Below, piece by piece: positions 51,900-63,947 of a stretch of 64,000 bases of DNA (position 1 is its first letter; each line of letters begins with the position of its first letter). The position numbers and the translations under genes were made by a program. The notes below the pieces were generated by a model. The model worked only from the letters and a program-made list of their open reading frames with translations. It had not been told where the DNA came from and made no database searches. Source of the DNA: Oscheius onirici (lineage: Eukaryota > Nematoda > Chromadorea > Rhabditida > Rhabditidae). Location: positions 1,500,398 through 1,564,397 of the forward strand of contig OW051469.1 of assembly GCA_932521025.1 (NCBI GenBank), given 5' to 3'.

Positions 51900-54800
51900 G
51901 GTTTCTGTGAGTTCTGGAAGAGTATGGGTCTTGAGAGATAGGGAGAGAGTAAGACTGAAAGAATTGGAAGAGATGAGTTGAAAGTTCTGGAGGGAAAGAG
52001 TGAGTCAAGAGAGCATGCGTCTAGATTACTGGAAGGGATGATTATAAGCGGAAAGTAGGCTTATAGATGGAGTAGCTGGAGGGAGAAAACTACTGGAGAG
52101 AAAGGAATGTCAAGGAAAGAGTATGAGTCAAGAGGAGCCGGGATAGAAAGAGTATGCAAGGGTTAGGGAGAGAGTATGAGTCAAGTGATATTATTTTTCA
52201 GAGAGTATCAGTAGATACTACTGAAAGGGAAGAGTGGAAGTCGGAAGGCAGTAAGTCGAGAAAGACAGTCAAAGGGATAAGTTTTCAGAACTCGAGAGTA
52301 TGAGTCAAGAATGGTAGAATGAGAGTAGGAGTCTAGACTACTGGAAGGGAAGAGAGACGAGTTCAGACAGACAGTTCGGAGGAAGAGTCTGGACTAGAAA
52401 ATCTAGAATACTGAACCGTCCCAAAGGAGCAGGAAGAGTCCCAGAGAGAAAATATGACTAGTTGAATACACACACGGGGAAAGAGGGCCTGTGACCTAGG
52501 AGGCGTGCTCGTGGCCGACGGGGCTGACACTGGGGCGGAGAATGGACCACCCCACTAGACTTCCCTCCTCTATCTCTTTGTCACCTCCAACAAGCCAAAA
52601 AACTGACGTCAGATTCCGATTCTGTTATTGTGGCTCTGATTCATGAAAATGGACAAATATGGAGGGGTGACTTTGAAAAAACTGACAGTGGAGGCGTGGG
52701 AAGAGAGAGAGGATGAGGTGGTGGAGATGACAAAGAATTGTGAAAGTGTGTGTGTGTGTGAGCAAAGAAAAGGGCAATTTGAATACTTTACGGCTGTGTC
52801 ATTCTCGACGCATGGTCTATTGACCACAAAGTATTCCGGGACAGAGAGACTGAGAGTCAAAGAGTCAGAGGGACAGAGAGACCTGACGCAAAAGACTGTT
52901 CCTGATGTCATTCCGGAAACTTTAAAGAAGGTCTGAGTTCGGTTAAGAGGCTTTTCGAGAGAGCAACTGAGACAAGAAAACCATGCGGTTGTGGAGTTGA
53001 TAAGAGAGGACTAGAGACCTCCTACGATCTGTTCAAAAAGACCGTAATCCAGAGGAATTTCGTTGTGAGACCCATTCACTGACTTGAATGGCTATCCAAT
53101 GTCTGTAAAACAAATTCTCGGGTCTTGAAGCGAAAAGTTACGCTTACATAATATGTAACTGAGAGCTATATTTGGAGCTTTATAAAGAAAGTCCGGGGTC
53201 TTCGGACGTCAAAGGTGCGTCTGTACTTGTTTTGCGTTCGAGAGAAGGAACAATTACAAAAATGACTCAGGAGCTACAGAAGACATCGCTCCCACGACGC
53301 CTTTTATTCCGGGGGAAACTGTTTCGAAAACTGTTTGTCATCGTGGCCAATTTGACCGGATTACACGAAGATTTGAACCACCTTCGCTGTCGCACAAAAA
53401 GACGAGAGTGTGTACTCGGTCAAAGAGGGAAAAAGAAGAGGAACTTGTTACGAAAGGACAAAGTGAGAGTACAGTCAATCAGACTATTATCGGAGAGTGC
53501 AAGGGGGTCAAAAAGTTGCAGCTGAAGGACAGGGCATCTCTCTGTCTCGCTGCAGCCAGGAGACCATCCCGTATTCTATCGCCGGGAGCTGCTGACGACC
53601 CTTCATTGTTTGAGCATAAACGTGCCCGTCTAGTCATTCATTCGGATGAGCAGATCTATAGCACGTTTTGCACTGAATATTTTTGCAGAACAACTCAATA
53701 ATCTGGGTTATACAGCGAAATATGCGTTCTACTGAATAATGAGATCTCTCTACTACAAAACGTAACGGTGTCCGTCAATCCGTGGCTTAAAAGAAAGGTA
53801 AAACCTGTCAAGGATTACGGAGTTGCACGGTAATGGTTCAGAACTTGGGCGAAGGCTTGAATTTAGCGCCATAGAACTAAATTGAGAGCAAACTTTCAGC
53901 TAAAGAAAGTCGGTCGTGGTCGAGGTCTCTCACTAGTGAAAATATGAAAAGACGGGTTCTGGTCTTGTACGATCAGGACAGAAAAAATAGGCCAAAGAAA
54001 AGACTACGAGCTGCTTTTGTGTGTGGTCCGTATCGGCTCTCCTTCTCCACTACGCCTTTTATACCAGCCGGTCTCCACCCCGCACGAGGCCCTCCGGCAC
54101 GACGTCATTCCTTTTGGAATGTGTGAACAAATACGAATTGCTATTTAGGAAGGTTCACCCTCCCCCACCTGGCTTCTGACTAATATCCAGTGTGGTCGGA
54201 GTAATTCGAGATCTGATGACTACTACAGTGACGTTATGCTAATTGTTCTCGAGAAGAAAAAGAGCTGAAGATTAGTTGGCTGAACTCGTTCGGAAAGGAT
54301 GAAGGTCACGAAGACGACACACTCTTCAATTGACGAAGAACACAAAATTTCGCGCCTTTTAGGCGCAACTAGTTAGTACGTCATTTTGAGGGAACACTGA
54401 GGAAGTTGATAAACAAGAGCGACACTTCTTTAAAGATTTACCGGATTTTGAGAGTTGCCGAAATCGGAAGCACTCCAAGGGGCTGGCAATGACAGACAGA
54501 GAGAAGGATTCATACAGTCTACAGTAACTCTTGTTTCGCTATGAAACCTTTAGGTTTCTTCTTTTGGTTTCGAAAAAGTCTGACAATATCTAAAATACTA
54601 TAGCTCATCCGAAAGACAGGCCCGTTTGTGCCCAAATGACGAAGTGTCGTTGGCATTTCCCGGCGATAGAATACGGTTGCGAGCTGGGTAGTGTTTTGCT
54701 CGACTGTCGATCCAAGATACAGTGCTAAACTTTGAATTTGCCATATCTTCGCATTACCTGAGTATCTAATGTGTGTGTGTGTGTACAAAGCTTGAACAAA

Positions 54801-55811
54801 TGGGTCTCGTAGTGAAGAAAGTACACTTCTTACAGGCCTGGAAACTTCTAGAACACTGATCACAACCATCTCCTGACGTCACTCCTTGTCTCACTAATCT
54901 CTCTTGCTATTTTTGCACGCTCTATCTTTCTTCACCGTATTCTCAGATCAAAGTGACGAGTCAGGGCAGATTCCAGAAGCTACCTTTCATAATGTTTCCC
55001 CGTGCTCTCAAATTTCTGCCAAACCGGAATTGGCTCAATTTGAGCCATGACCAAAAGAAACCCAATACCTACCTGTGGTCTGACTGGATAAAGATCTTCT
55101 GGAAGCTACTGTAGGGACCATAACTGGTTCTTAATCTTGTACTTTTCTCATCTTTCTAGACTGGTTTTGGAGTGTTTTCAATCAAATTGGCTGCCGTTTT
55201 GGGTAAAGAGGGAAGTACTTGAGAGTTCTATGCGTAAAAAATGACCTGTTGTTCTCTCTCCTTACAAGTACAAGGATTATCGTAGTTTAACATTTCTATC
55301 TCTCTGTCACATAAAATCTCAGAGACCACATCATTTTCTGTGACTCTCCGTCTTCTAACTCTTCCCGGATCGTTCAGTCAGTCCATTTCCACACGTGGTC
55401 GTCTCTACAAACAAACAAAAATAAACGCCCCCAGGGGTCCAAAGGTGAGAGCGTCTCCTTCCTGTCTTCTGACGTGAACAGGCACGACGAATTCCAGTGC
55501 CCACCGTCTTATCGTTTGTAGATCGTGTTGTGGCCCATTTGCTTTCTTCCCCTCGCGCGTCATCACGCCTCGTCTCTCTTCTGGCTGGGAGGAAAGTCCA
55601 GTCCGGGTCATGAATACAGGAACCAGCGGAAAAACATGCGTAGTGTACTTCAGAAGCTTTTTCAGGATAACACATGGTCAATCGGGTCCTCTGCCCTTCT
55701 GTCTCTCTGACAATCTACCAAAATTTTTTGATAAAACTCTTTTACTGCAAGTAAACCGTCTAAGAATCCCCTTTTTACATCGTGATAGTCGTCTTTCTGT
55801 ACAGAAGATGT
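51900..55811. other. Large spacer upstream of the unrecognised gene
   Basis: About 3.9 kb without a supported gene. 51930-52400 is purine rich and carries repeated AGAGTATGAGTCAAG. 52643-52936 (+) and 53172-53525 (+) are open for 97 and 117 codons, but their composition and lack of splice context give no support. 53023-53160 and 54600-54830 contain degenerate pieces of the TATGGTCTGTTC family, and 54770-54783 a short GT repeat. Confidence 0.5.
51930..52400. repeat. Degenerate AGAGTATGAGTCAAG repeats
   Basis: AGAGTATGAGTCAAG or close variants occur near 51930, 51995, 52120, 52165 and 52300, among purine-rich filler with GGAAGGGA. The complement (ACTCATACTCTCT) appears near 59670 and 59840, at the other side of the GCDH gene. 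Confidence 0.55.
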
Positions 55812-58800
55812 TTACTGGAATGCTTGAAGTCCGGTGATGGCACGGCCGAGAATGAGAGCATGAATGTCGTGGGTTCCTTCGTACGTGTTCACCGTCTCCA
55901 AATTGACGAGATGACGCATGACTTGGAATTCGTCGACGATACCGTTTCCACCGAGAATATCACGAGCCTTTCTGGCAATTTCGAGAGCCTTTCCACAGGA
56001 ATAGCGCTTCATCATCGAGATTTGTTCCGGCACGATGGTACCTTCATCCTAAACTTTTATTTTTAGCTACTGAAAGCAGTGAAATTACCTTCAGACGAGC
56101 GATTCTGAGACAGCCTTGCAGTCCAAGAGTGATATCCGTGGCCATGTCGGCAAACTTCAGCTGAATCAGTTGCGTCTGGGCTATTGGCTTGTTGAATTGT
56201 TTCCTGAAATTATCTCTCTACTACTAAAGCTCAATAATGTCTGTGTTGAACTCTGTAGCGTTCCAGCCAATGAGTACCTTGTTGGAAGGCGGTCCAAAAT
56301 CTAGGTACTAACCCCACGGCATGTGTCCATCAATTACGGACGTGAACGAGCGAGTACGTGTTCCCCAGAATTCCGGAACTTGAAGATGAAATCTCAATTT
56401 TCTAGCTCATGCTTACATTTTCCAGCTTTGTGATGTTCTGGAAAGTTGTAGTTTTTGAGGAGCTCCACAACTTTGCAGAACATCGCGGAGCTCGAAATTG
56501 CTTTAGTCGTAGTGAAAACGTGCTCGGATCTTAAATATTAATGGGCCATGATGTTTTTGGCTGTATTTGTGTCAGTAACCTCTTATGATTAGACAGTTAC
56601 TTGAACTGGAGCCTGGAGACTTTAGAACAACCAGACGGTCATGGTCTTTATCACTTTTGAACTTGGAGTGGAAGTTAGATTATGTCAAAAGATTCGTCGA
56701 TTTGGATTAAAATTTAGAACTTGGATAGAAGCTACTACGTACTTCTGAGGCTCCAAGACGGCGACAGCCGTCCTAGACGGTTGGTCGTAATTTATGAAAA
56801 ACTCAGTTTCATGCTGAGTCTCATGTTCATGAAATACCAGAGAGACTGAGTCAGAGACATATAGACAGCGGAAGAAGAGCTAAACGGCGCCGGAATAAGA
56901 GCGTGGAATGAACCGGTTTCCTTCCAAAATACCCCCACACAGTCAAAAAAAGTGGTTTTAACAATGCTCCAATGCATTCTTTTCTCTATTTGGATCAAAA
57001 TTGACAATAATTCCACCCATCCGAACGTACAGTGAGCGGGCAAATTCGTCATCAAAACAGCTTCGGGTCGTTGACAGCGCCGCAAGCGAGCGTACGGGTG
57101 TGACCAGGTTGCTGGGCGGCTACCCTTTATAAAAGCAAGGAAAAATTACCTGTCAAGAGCGTATTGTCGCGAGATGTGGAAGCATTCTTCAGCAGCCCCC
57201 AAAGCTCCGAAAGCGATTCCAAGACGAGCAGCATTGAGACAGCCGAACGGTCCGGCAAGTCCCTGTACTTTCGGCAGCAGGTTCTCTTCCGGCACAGCAA
57301 CCTCGTCCATACAGATTTGACCGGTAATTGAGGCGCGTAGAGAAATCTTTCCCTCAATTTTCGGGGCAGAAAGTCCCTCCCATCCCTTCTCCAGAATGAA
57401 TCCCTTGATGGCATTGTCGTGACGGTCACTGCGAGCCCAGACGACAAAAGTGTCGGCGACGGGAGAGTTACTGATCCACGTTTTCGTTCCCGTCAGCTTG
57501 TAGGTTTTTGTCTTCTCGCACCATTTGGCTTTGGTTTCCATTCCTCCCGGATTTGAGCCGTGGTTCGGTTCAGTCAAGCCGAAACAGCCGACCTGTTCTC
57601 CGGAAGCCAGGCCGGGAATGTACTTTTTCTTCTGTTCTTCCGTTCCTAAAATTTGGATTGGGTAAGTCAAAGGGAGAGAGACTTACCGTAGTTGTAGATG
57701 GGTCCGATGACAAGACTTGTCTGGACACTCATGGCCGATCTGTAGCCGGAATCTACGCGTTCGACCTCGCGAGCAATCAATCCGTATCCTACTGTCGTCG
57801 TTCCGGCACAGCCGTAGCCCGAGTAAGGAGCTCCAAGAAGACCCATCTCACCCATTTCGCGCAGCACCGAAGGATCATACTCTGGAAAAGGGATCTTTTA
57901 TTATTTTGTTCTGTGCCTGACTCTGAGTCTGAAAGTTGTTTAGACCATGGTTTTAAACCAAAGAAAAACGTAGGTGACGAGATTGGAACAGAGTTTAGAG
58001 ATCGGATTGTACACAATTCTGAGGTAATCGATGAGAGTCTCTAGCTCATTCAAAGAACAGATTGATAACCACAGTGACTTAGAATTGGAAGGAACCATAT
58101 TGATCTAAACTATTATATTAGAGCGTTGTGGATATCTGTGGCCGACTCTGTGGGTCCATTTGTCCGACCCTAAAAGATTTGTCGCGACAAGTTAGATATT
58201 GTCAGGATTATATAGAAAGTTACTTATGAACGTATTTACAGACTTTCGCCAAGCTTTAGAAAAGGTAAAGAGACGGTAGAAATCGTCTGGTATGGGGATA
58301 ATAAGAAGGTGACAGAGGCTAAATGGTTGAACTTGCTGAACAACTTGAAGCGGCCCGGCGGTTCAGGAAGAATGATAAAGAAAAGAGCTTGGAATGGGAG
58401 AGGAAAGAATTTTCTTTTCATATTTCTTTGTAATGTTCCTTCAAAAAGTTCCATGTCAGCACGTCTCTTTTTGCTGTCAAGATTGGAATGGAACAAGCTG
58501 AATAGAGCCGAACTGGGAGAAAACAGGTTGACTCTCAGAGGATAAGACAGTGACTGACAGTGAGAGGACAGAAATAAGACAGAGACAATAAAGGGACAGG
58601 CAAAGACAGAGGGACAGGACAGTCTACTTGATTCATTCATTCAGCTGATCTCAGTACAAGGAGAGAGCTAATTTTATCCTCAGTTTTTCCCCCAGAAAAC
58701 AATAAAATATAATAGGAACTGAACTAACTTTCAGTCCGGAAAGCCTCCGTGACTCTCGGAAGAAGTTTTGACTGGCAGTAGTCCCGACTGGAATCCATCA

Positions 58801-58927
58801 GAGCTCTCTCGTCTTCCGACAGCTGGCTGCGCAGATCGAAGACATCCTTGTAGTTGAAGGAGGAGCCACTTCTGCTCGAAAGGGGAAGAGTCTTGAGGAG
58901 GAGACGCGAAGACTGTCGGGACAGCAT
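55812..58927 (-). CDS. Glutaryl-CoA dehydrogenase, mitochondrial
   Basis: FAD-dependent acyl-CoA dehydrogenase converting glutaryl-CoA to crotonyl-CoA in lysine and tryptophan breakdown. Exons in transcript order: 58927-58729, 57881-57687, 57645-57150, 56203-56089, 56048-55812; all phases agree, 413 residues, normal. The N-terminus [20 protein letters not shown] is a mitochondrial targeting sequence. [54 protein letters not shown] and [15 protein letters not shown] are diagnostic of the family. [20 protein letters not shown] holds the catalytic glutamate. Intron 3 (946 bases) has a hairpin repeat. The adjacent upstream gene is a DnaJ on the same strand, and I recall the same pair as neighbours in C. 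elegans (F54D5.7 and F54D5.8). Confidence 0.95.
56431..56486. repeat. Hairpin repeat (copy 6)
   Basis: GATGTTCTGGAAAGTTGTAG, loop TTTTTGAGGAGCT, then CCACAACTTTGCAGAACATC. In the GCDH intron 3. Confidence 0.75.
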
Positions 58928-60155
58928 CCTATGGCAATTGATTGTGTTTGATTGCAGTTTTTTTTAAAGAAAAACTATTTATTTTAGCTTTTTCTTTAAG
59001 TATTTCGGAACAAGAGGCAATAAATAAGTTGCTAGATTAAATTGAAAGGAGAACTTTGCTTCATTTTTGGTAGCTTTGAAAGAGAATCGACTCTTTTGGT
59101 CCGTGATGACAGGAAAAGAGACAAGTACTGAATAATTTTTTTATAACTGGTTCTTTCTCCAGCATTCTAAAAATTTCAAGTGTTCACAAAGAAGAGAGGA
59201 AAATTGAGAGTGACACTCTATAAATCCTAGGATCTAGGTCAGAGCGAGAGAGATCCAGACACCCCAGACATAATAATTTCGAACCGAGACCCAGAAAAGA
59301 ATCGATAGTTGAACCAGACGTAAATCGATACTTGGAGACAGAAGATCAGGTAAATCACAAGAAATGTCTATTTTTTACCAGCCTTTGAAACTGGCAAAAG
59401 TTTGTAGCAAAGTCATACAAGTAGTTCACCAAAAGACCATTTCCATTTTGCCGTTCAGGTCATTCTCTACAATGTGGCTCAACGTTTGTAAGAATTCTAA
59501 AATGTTGAAATGAAAAAAAACTGTTTGTCCGAGAAATTGAATAGGTTACATGTTTTTCCCATAAAAATATTTTCGAATGCCGGAACAAGTTCGCCTCTTG
59601 TTTATTCTGAAAAGTGATTCAGGACAGAGGGTAGACTCTTACAGTACCAGTCACAATAGTCCACTCGACTCATACTCTCTCTGGACACACGACTGTCGAA
59701 ACAGTTCAGACACAGACTGGGATAAGATAAGTTACAGTACTCGATTCATACAGTACGAGACACGGGAGTCAACAGGACTCACTCTGGTTCTCTGTGACTC
59801 TCTCTCTGATCTCCAAACAGTTTAGACACACAGTAATCAACTAGACTCATACTGTCTCTCCTCGCTACTGTTGCATTTCCTCGGTTCTCGTCGTCCTGTT
59901 TATCTCAGTCTCTATCGACTTTTTTCGTCTTTTCTCTTTCTGTTACTTTTCGCTTCGAACACAAAAGTATTGACAAGACTACAACTAAAAAAAGCTAATA
60001 AGCAAGCAATAAAATACAATTTATGACCAAAAACAAACAGTAAGCAGTTCACAAAATAGTACATACCTTTGCTACGAAATACGAATAGATATTTGGAAGT
60101 AAAAGAGAGTGACCCGCACCAGTGAAGAAATGAGAGACAAAGAGGGCGAAAATTT
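58928..60155. other. Spacer between GCDH and DnaJ genes
   Basis: Both neighbours are on the minus strand, so this holds the GCDH 5' flank and the DnaJ 3' flank. No TTTCAG acceptor stands close to the GCDH ATG. 59640-59860 carries AGTCACAATAGTCCACTCGA-type and ACTCATACTCTCT repeats. No gene seen. Confidence 0.5.
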
Positions 60156-61765
60156 CTAGAGGGAGGGCAAAAGATTGTGCAATTGGGTCTTCTGACTATC
60201 CGTCAGGGAAGTGGGGAACTGAACGTCAAACTCCACGATGATATCGCCACGAACGCCGGGAGATTTCGGGTTCGGTAGGCCTTTTCCCGTCAACCTGGAA
60301 GATTATGAATACGATTGTAAAAAGGGCAAAAAAACGAACCTTCTACACATTCCGGGACGAATGACATCGTTGATCTTGACCTGCTGCGTTCCGCCGCCGA
60401 GAAGGGGCACGTTTACCGTCGTTCCACAGAGAGCATCCTTCAGGGCAATTTTGTGCACGTATTTGATGTCAGTTCCCTCTCGTTTAAAGGTCGGATGACT
60501 CTTGTCCTGAAAAATAGGTAATAGAATTCGAGCTAGCAGTCAAAAATAGCATTTTTGTTCTCCACGTTTTTTTGTAACTCGAACGAGCGAAACAAGGCCT
60601 ACAACGTGGAAAATGATCAAAAATAGGTGCAGTGGCAACGCTTTGGTTATTGCTGGACCGACTTTGGCTATAACAGCGGTCCTGACACTCTGGGCATTGC
60701 TGGTCGATTTTCTTGAATGAATTCCCAGCATTTTTCTTTCAAATCAATCAAAAAATGGAGTCAAAACTAACTGACAGCACAAAAGACGGGCCTTACCTTG
60801 ATAACAAAGACGATATCGGCAGGCGTCCTTCCGGGATGCTGATCTCCTTCTTTGGGGAAAGTAATCTTCGTTCCCGACTTCCAGCCCGGCTTGATCGTAA
60901 TACTTAGAACTTTGTCTTCTACGCGAGTTGAGACGCCGTCGGCGTTGAGGACTTTTCTACAAATTAGACGTACATTTCTTATCAATGAGAAATCTCACCT
61001 GGTAATTTTCATTTTCTTTACAGTGCCAGTATTGATATCCTCCAGGCTGACGGCCAGCTCATGTTGAACGGTAGGATCTTGTCTGGGAGGGGCTGAAAAA
61101 GATGGTTATTTTCTGAATATGAGGGGCTACAGTATCCAGCTGCGTAACATTTTTGCGTCAGCGCGAAAATATGTATCCAAGGCGGTTGCAAGTGCCTGTC
61201 AAACAGCGATGCAACACAAAATTGACGGAATAACACGATGTGATAAAACCTCAAAAACAAGACCAACCTCGTCGGCCTCCGCCTCCTCCACCAAAGTACA
61301 TCTCTTCCATGCCGGGATGGCCACCTCCGCCGCCCATATTGAAGAACATCGGTGCTCCGCCGCCTCCTCCTCCGCCACCCATGCCGAAGACGTCGCCGAA
61401 CGGATCACTTCCACCGAAAAATTGCGCAAACATGCGCATCGGATCGCCATGGAACTCGTAGTGAGTTCCGCCGCCACCGGCTCCGGGGAATCCTTCTCCG
61501 CCATTCTTCAGGCCATCTTCTCCGAATCGGTCATAAGTTTCCTTCTTCTTCGCATCCGAGAGCACGTCGTAAGCTTCGGCAACTTCCTGAAATTTTAGTG
61601 ATTTCCGACATTAAAAGAGAAACAAACCTTGAACTTTGCTTCAGCTTCCGGCGCTTTGTTCTTGTCCGGATGATACTTCAGCGCCATTTTTCTGTAGGCC
61701 TTTTTAATTTCGTCGTCGGAGGCTCCCTTGGCCAGGCCGAGAATCTTGTAGTAGTCTTTTCCCAT
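60156..61765 (-). CDS. Class B DnaJ/Hsp40 co-chaperone (DNAJB1-type)
   Basis: Stimulates Hsp70 ATPase and delivers unfolded clients, cytosol and nucleus. Exons in transcript order: 61765-61628, 61586-61268, 61092-60999, 60956-60797, 60506-60340, 60294-60156; all phases agree, 338 residues. The J domain spans residues 4-70 with YHPDKNK (HPD intact). A Gly/Phe and poly-Gly linker follows ([18 protein letters not shown]). The C-terminal substrate-binding domains contain [40 protein letters not shown] and [20 protein letters not shown]. No zinc-finger CXXCXGXG repeats are present, so it is class B. A leader acceptor TTTTCAG is next to 61771. Orthologue by eye of C. elegans dnj-13. Confidence 0.94.
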
Positions 61766-63053
61766 AATTGACTGAAAATTATGATACTTTTTAGGAAGAA
61801 ATGAAGGAAAAGAGGGAGTGCCAGCAAATTTTTTGAGAGAGCAATAAAATAAAGTCAAAGGGCAGCTAGAGGACACCCGAAACACGACAAATAGGTCAGT
61901 GAATGATACGAAAGCGTCGGCTTGGAGGAATGGCACGGCTTCGACCTTGAAAAATGATTTCATGTCCAATGAGCAGAGAAAAAATAAGAAATTTGGACGC
62001 TACGGATTATAAGACAAGGTTAGAGCAAAATAGTGAGCACTTGAGCACCCAAATGAGCATAAAAGGAGCAAAAGAAGGTTCCAGAAGAGTTTAGGTGGCA
62101 AATTCGATAGAAAAGTGGCATGTGAGCAGGTGAATGTCAGCTGGAATGAGCTGGAAGACAACAGAATCCATCTAAAAAGCTTCGACTCGAATCTTCTAGA
62201 CTTTTCTATCCTTTTCACTCTCCGAACCGACAGGCTCGATTTGTCGCAGCCTATAGCATGGGACCCTGCGCATCTAAGTCCAGCGGCTGGCAATAAGCCA
62301 GAGAACACTCATTTGACAGCCAAATTGCCAAATTTTTTTTCTTGCCTAGAAATACGACAATTGTTGGCATTTCTTGCTTCCTTTTATCTTTAACAGCTAT
62401 TTTTTGATATGATAAACAATAAAAGCGAAGAGAACCAAGTTCTGTGAAGAAAAATAGATGGAAAGAGCGAAGAAAAATGAAAAACATTTGGTAATACTAT
62501 AGCAGGCACCCCCTCCATTCAAATATTTTGGCGCGCAAGCCATAAATTGACTAAATTCGCGTTTTTAACCATTTTTCCAGTATTATTTCACGTTCTAGCT
62601 GCTTTTATCGAACGCAGCATCAAAAACTTCCCCTTGGGTGAGTGTCCAATCGAATAAAATAGTGAAAAATCTAGAGAAACTCTCGGGGGGGGGGGGGGTG
62701 CAATATGTTAGCGATGTTGCTTATTCTGAAGTATTTCGTCTAATTTTTCAAGTATTTCGGCATCTTAGGGGTTATAATTGGCGCCGAGTTCGAAAAACAC
62801 ATCTAGAACGTGAAAAAATAACGGAAAAGTGGTGAAAATCCCGATTTCACACATAGCGCGCCAAAATATTTGAATGGAAGGGGGTTCCTGCTATAGTATT
62901 GCAAAACATTCAGGAAAATAAATATCCAAAAGTGCCGCCATTTTCGCTTGCTCTTTTTCGCTGCGGGACTCTCGGCGAAGTCTTTTAACGAAATCTATGG
63001 AGACCACAATTTCTCTTTTTTCCATCTCACAATGCATTTTTTTCAGGTAATAA
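61766..63053. promoter_or_regulatory. Divergent intergenic region between DnaJ and serine hydrolase genes
   Basis: About 1.3 kb between two divergent start codons. A 404-base inverted-repeat element (62495-62898) fills the middle. I looked for heat-shock elements expected for a DnaJ promoter and cannot point to a clear array of nGAAn units beyond scattered AGAAC/GTTCT words near 62070-62090 and 62430-62445. Confidence 0.4.
62495..62898. mobile_element. Inverted-repeat (MITE-like) element with a poly-G run
   Basis: Left end TACTATAGCAGGCACCCCCT, right end its complement with small changes. The arms continue for roughly 120 bases (CATTCAAATATTTTGGCGCG is common to both). TA may be the target duplication. 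The centre contains an uninterrupted run of about 14 G at 62685-62698. No coding capacity. Confidence 0.8.
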
Positions 63054-63947
63054 ATGTCCGGGAAGAAGCTACGAATACTGTGCTTCCACGGCTATCGACA
63101 GAACGAACTTCTTTTTCGTGAAAAGACCGGAAGTATGAGAAAACTCTTCAAATCGGTGGCAGACTTCGAATTTCTATCAGGTAGGCTCCTCCTTTTTTCT
63201 CCAAGACGTAAAACAGTTCTGTTTTGGAAGCCATGAGCTAGAACTAAAGGATTAACTGAAATTTCGTCCCGCATCACTCCCAGGCACTCAAAAACCCATT
63301 CTGCGGTACTTTTATGACAACGCTATAATTTTTCGCCGCAGTACGTAAAAAACCCAAAAACTCTATGCTTCCTCTAAAAATAATTCATTTTCAGCTCCGT
63401 TGGAACCAAACGTACCAGAAGACGACACAAGAGAGAATTCTCGGGGCTGGTGGTTTTCCAAACCGGCTCAGCAGTTCAGTTCACGGGTACGTCCTTTCCT
63501 TTTCAAAAATTCACCTGCTCATTTCAGGACGTCACAGAAATAGCAGAAGGATACGACCAATCCGTCGAAGCTGCGCTAGAATTCATTAAAGAAAACGGGC
63601 CTTTCGACGGACTCCTCGGCTTCAGTCAAGGCGCCTCAATGGTCCATCTCCTTCTGGCCATGGAACAGCTCGAAAAAGTCAAACTAGACATCAAATTTGC
63701 TATCTTCTTCTCCGGTTTTCTTAGCCTCTCGTCTCAACACAGTTATCTCACCTCTCTGAGCTTCAGCGATCTCCCTTCTCTACATATTTACGGGCTAAAC
63801 GACCAGATAGTCTTGCCGGAAACAAGTAAACGGCTCGCCTCGATGTTCGACGACCATAAAAGTATCGAGCACGACGGTGGCCACTTTATTCCATCGTTGT
63901 CAAAGTCTAAGCAAGATTTTTTGTCATTTCTTAGCCAATTTTGTTGA
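63054..63947 (+). CDS. FSH1/OVCA2-type serine hydrolase
   Basis: Alpha/beta hydrolase of the FSH1 family, probably an esterase; the natural substrate is uncertain. Exons 63054-63180, 63395-63486, 63528-63947, phases agree, 212 residues, normal for OVCA2. The start [20 protein letters not shown] is the family's oxyanion-hole strand. GFSQGAS gives nucleophile Ser106, YGLNDQIV gives Asp165 and HDGGHFIP gives His192, completing the triad. WWFSKP in the second exon is part of the typical insertion before the nucleophile. The ATG comes seven bases after TTTTTTTCAG at 63046, again consistent with trans-splicing. The frame closes within the window at TGA 63945-63947. Confidence 0.93.

Noticed and set aside
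52643-53525. Plus-strand frames of 97 and 117 codons as small genes
   Set aside because: No signal peptide, domain, splice site context or codon bias, and one contains a TGTGTG run; treated as chance open frames.
54519-54869. 116-codon minus-strand open frame
   Set aside because: It overlaps degenerate words of the TATGGTCTGTTC element family (GAGTATCTAATGTG, GGGTCTCG) and a GT microsatellite, with no domain or splice context.
55812-61765. Operon of DnaJ and GCDH
   Set aside because: They are same-strand neighbours, but over 1.2 kb separates the DnaJ stop from the GCDH start and GCDH lacks a clear trans-splice acceptor; too far for a typical nematode operon.
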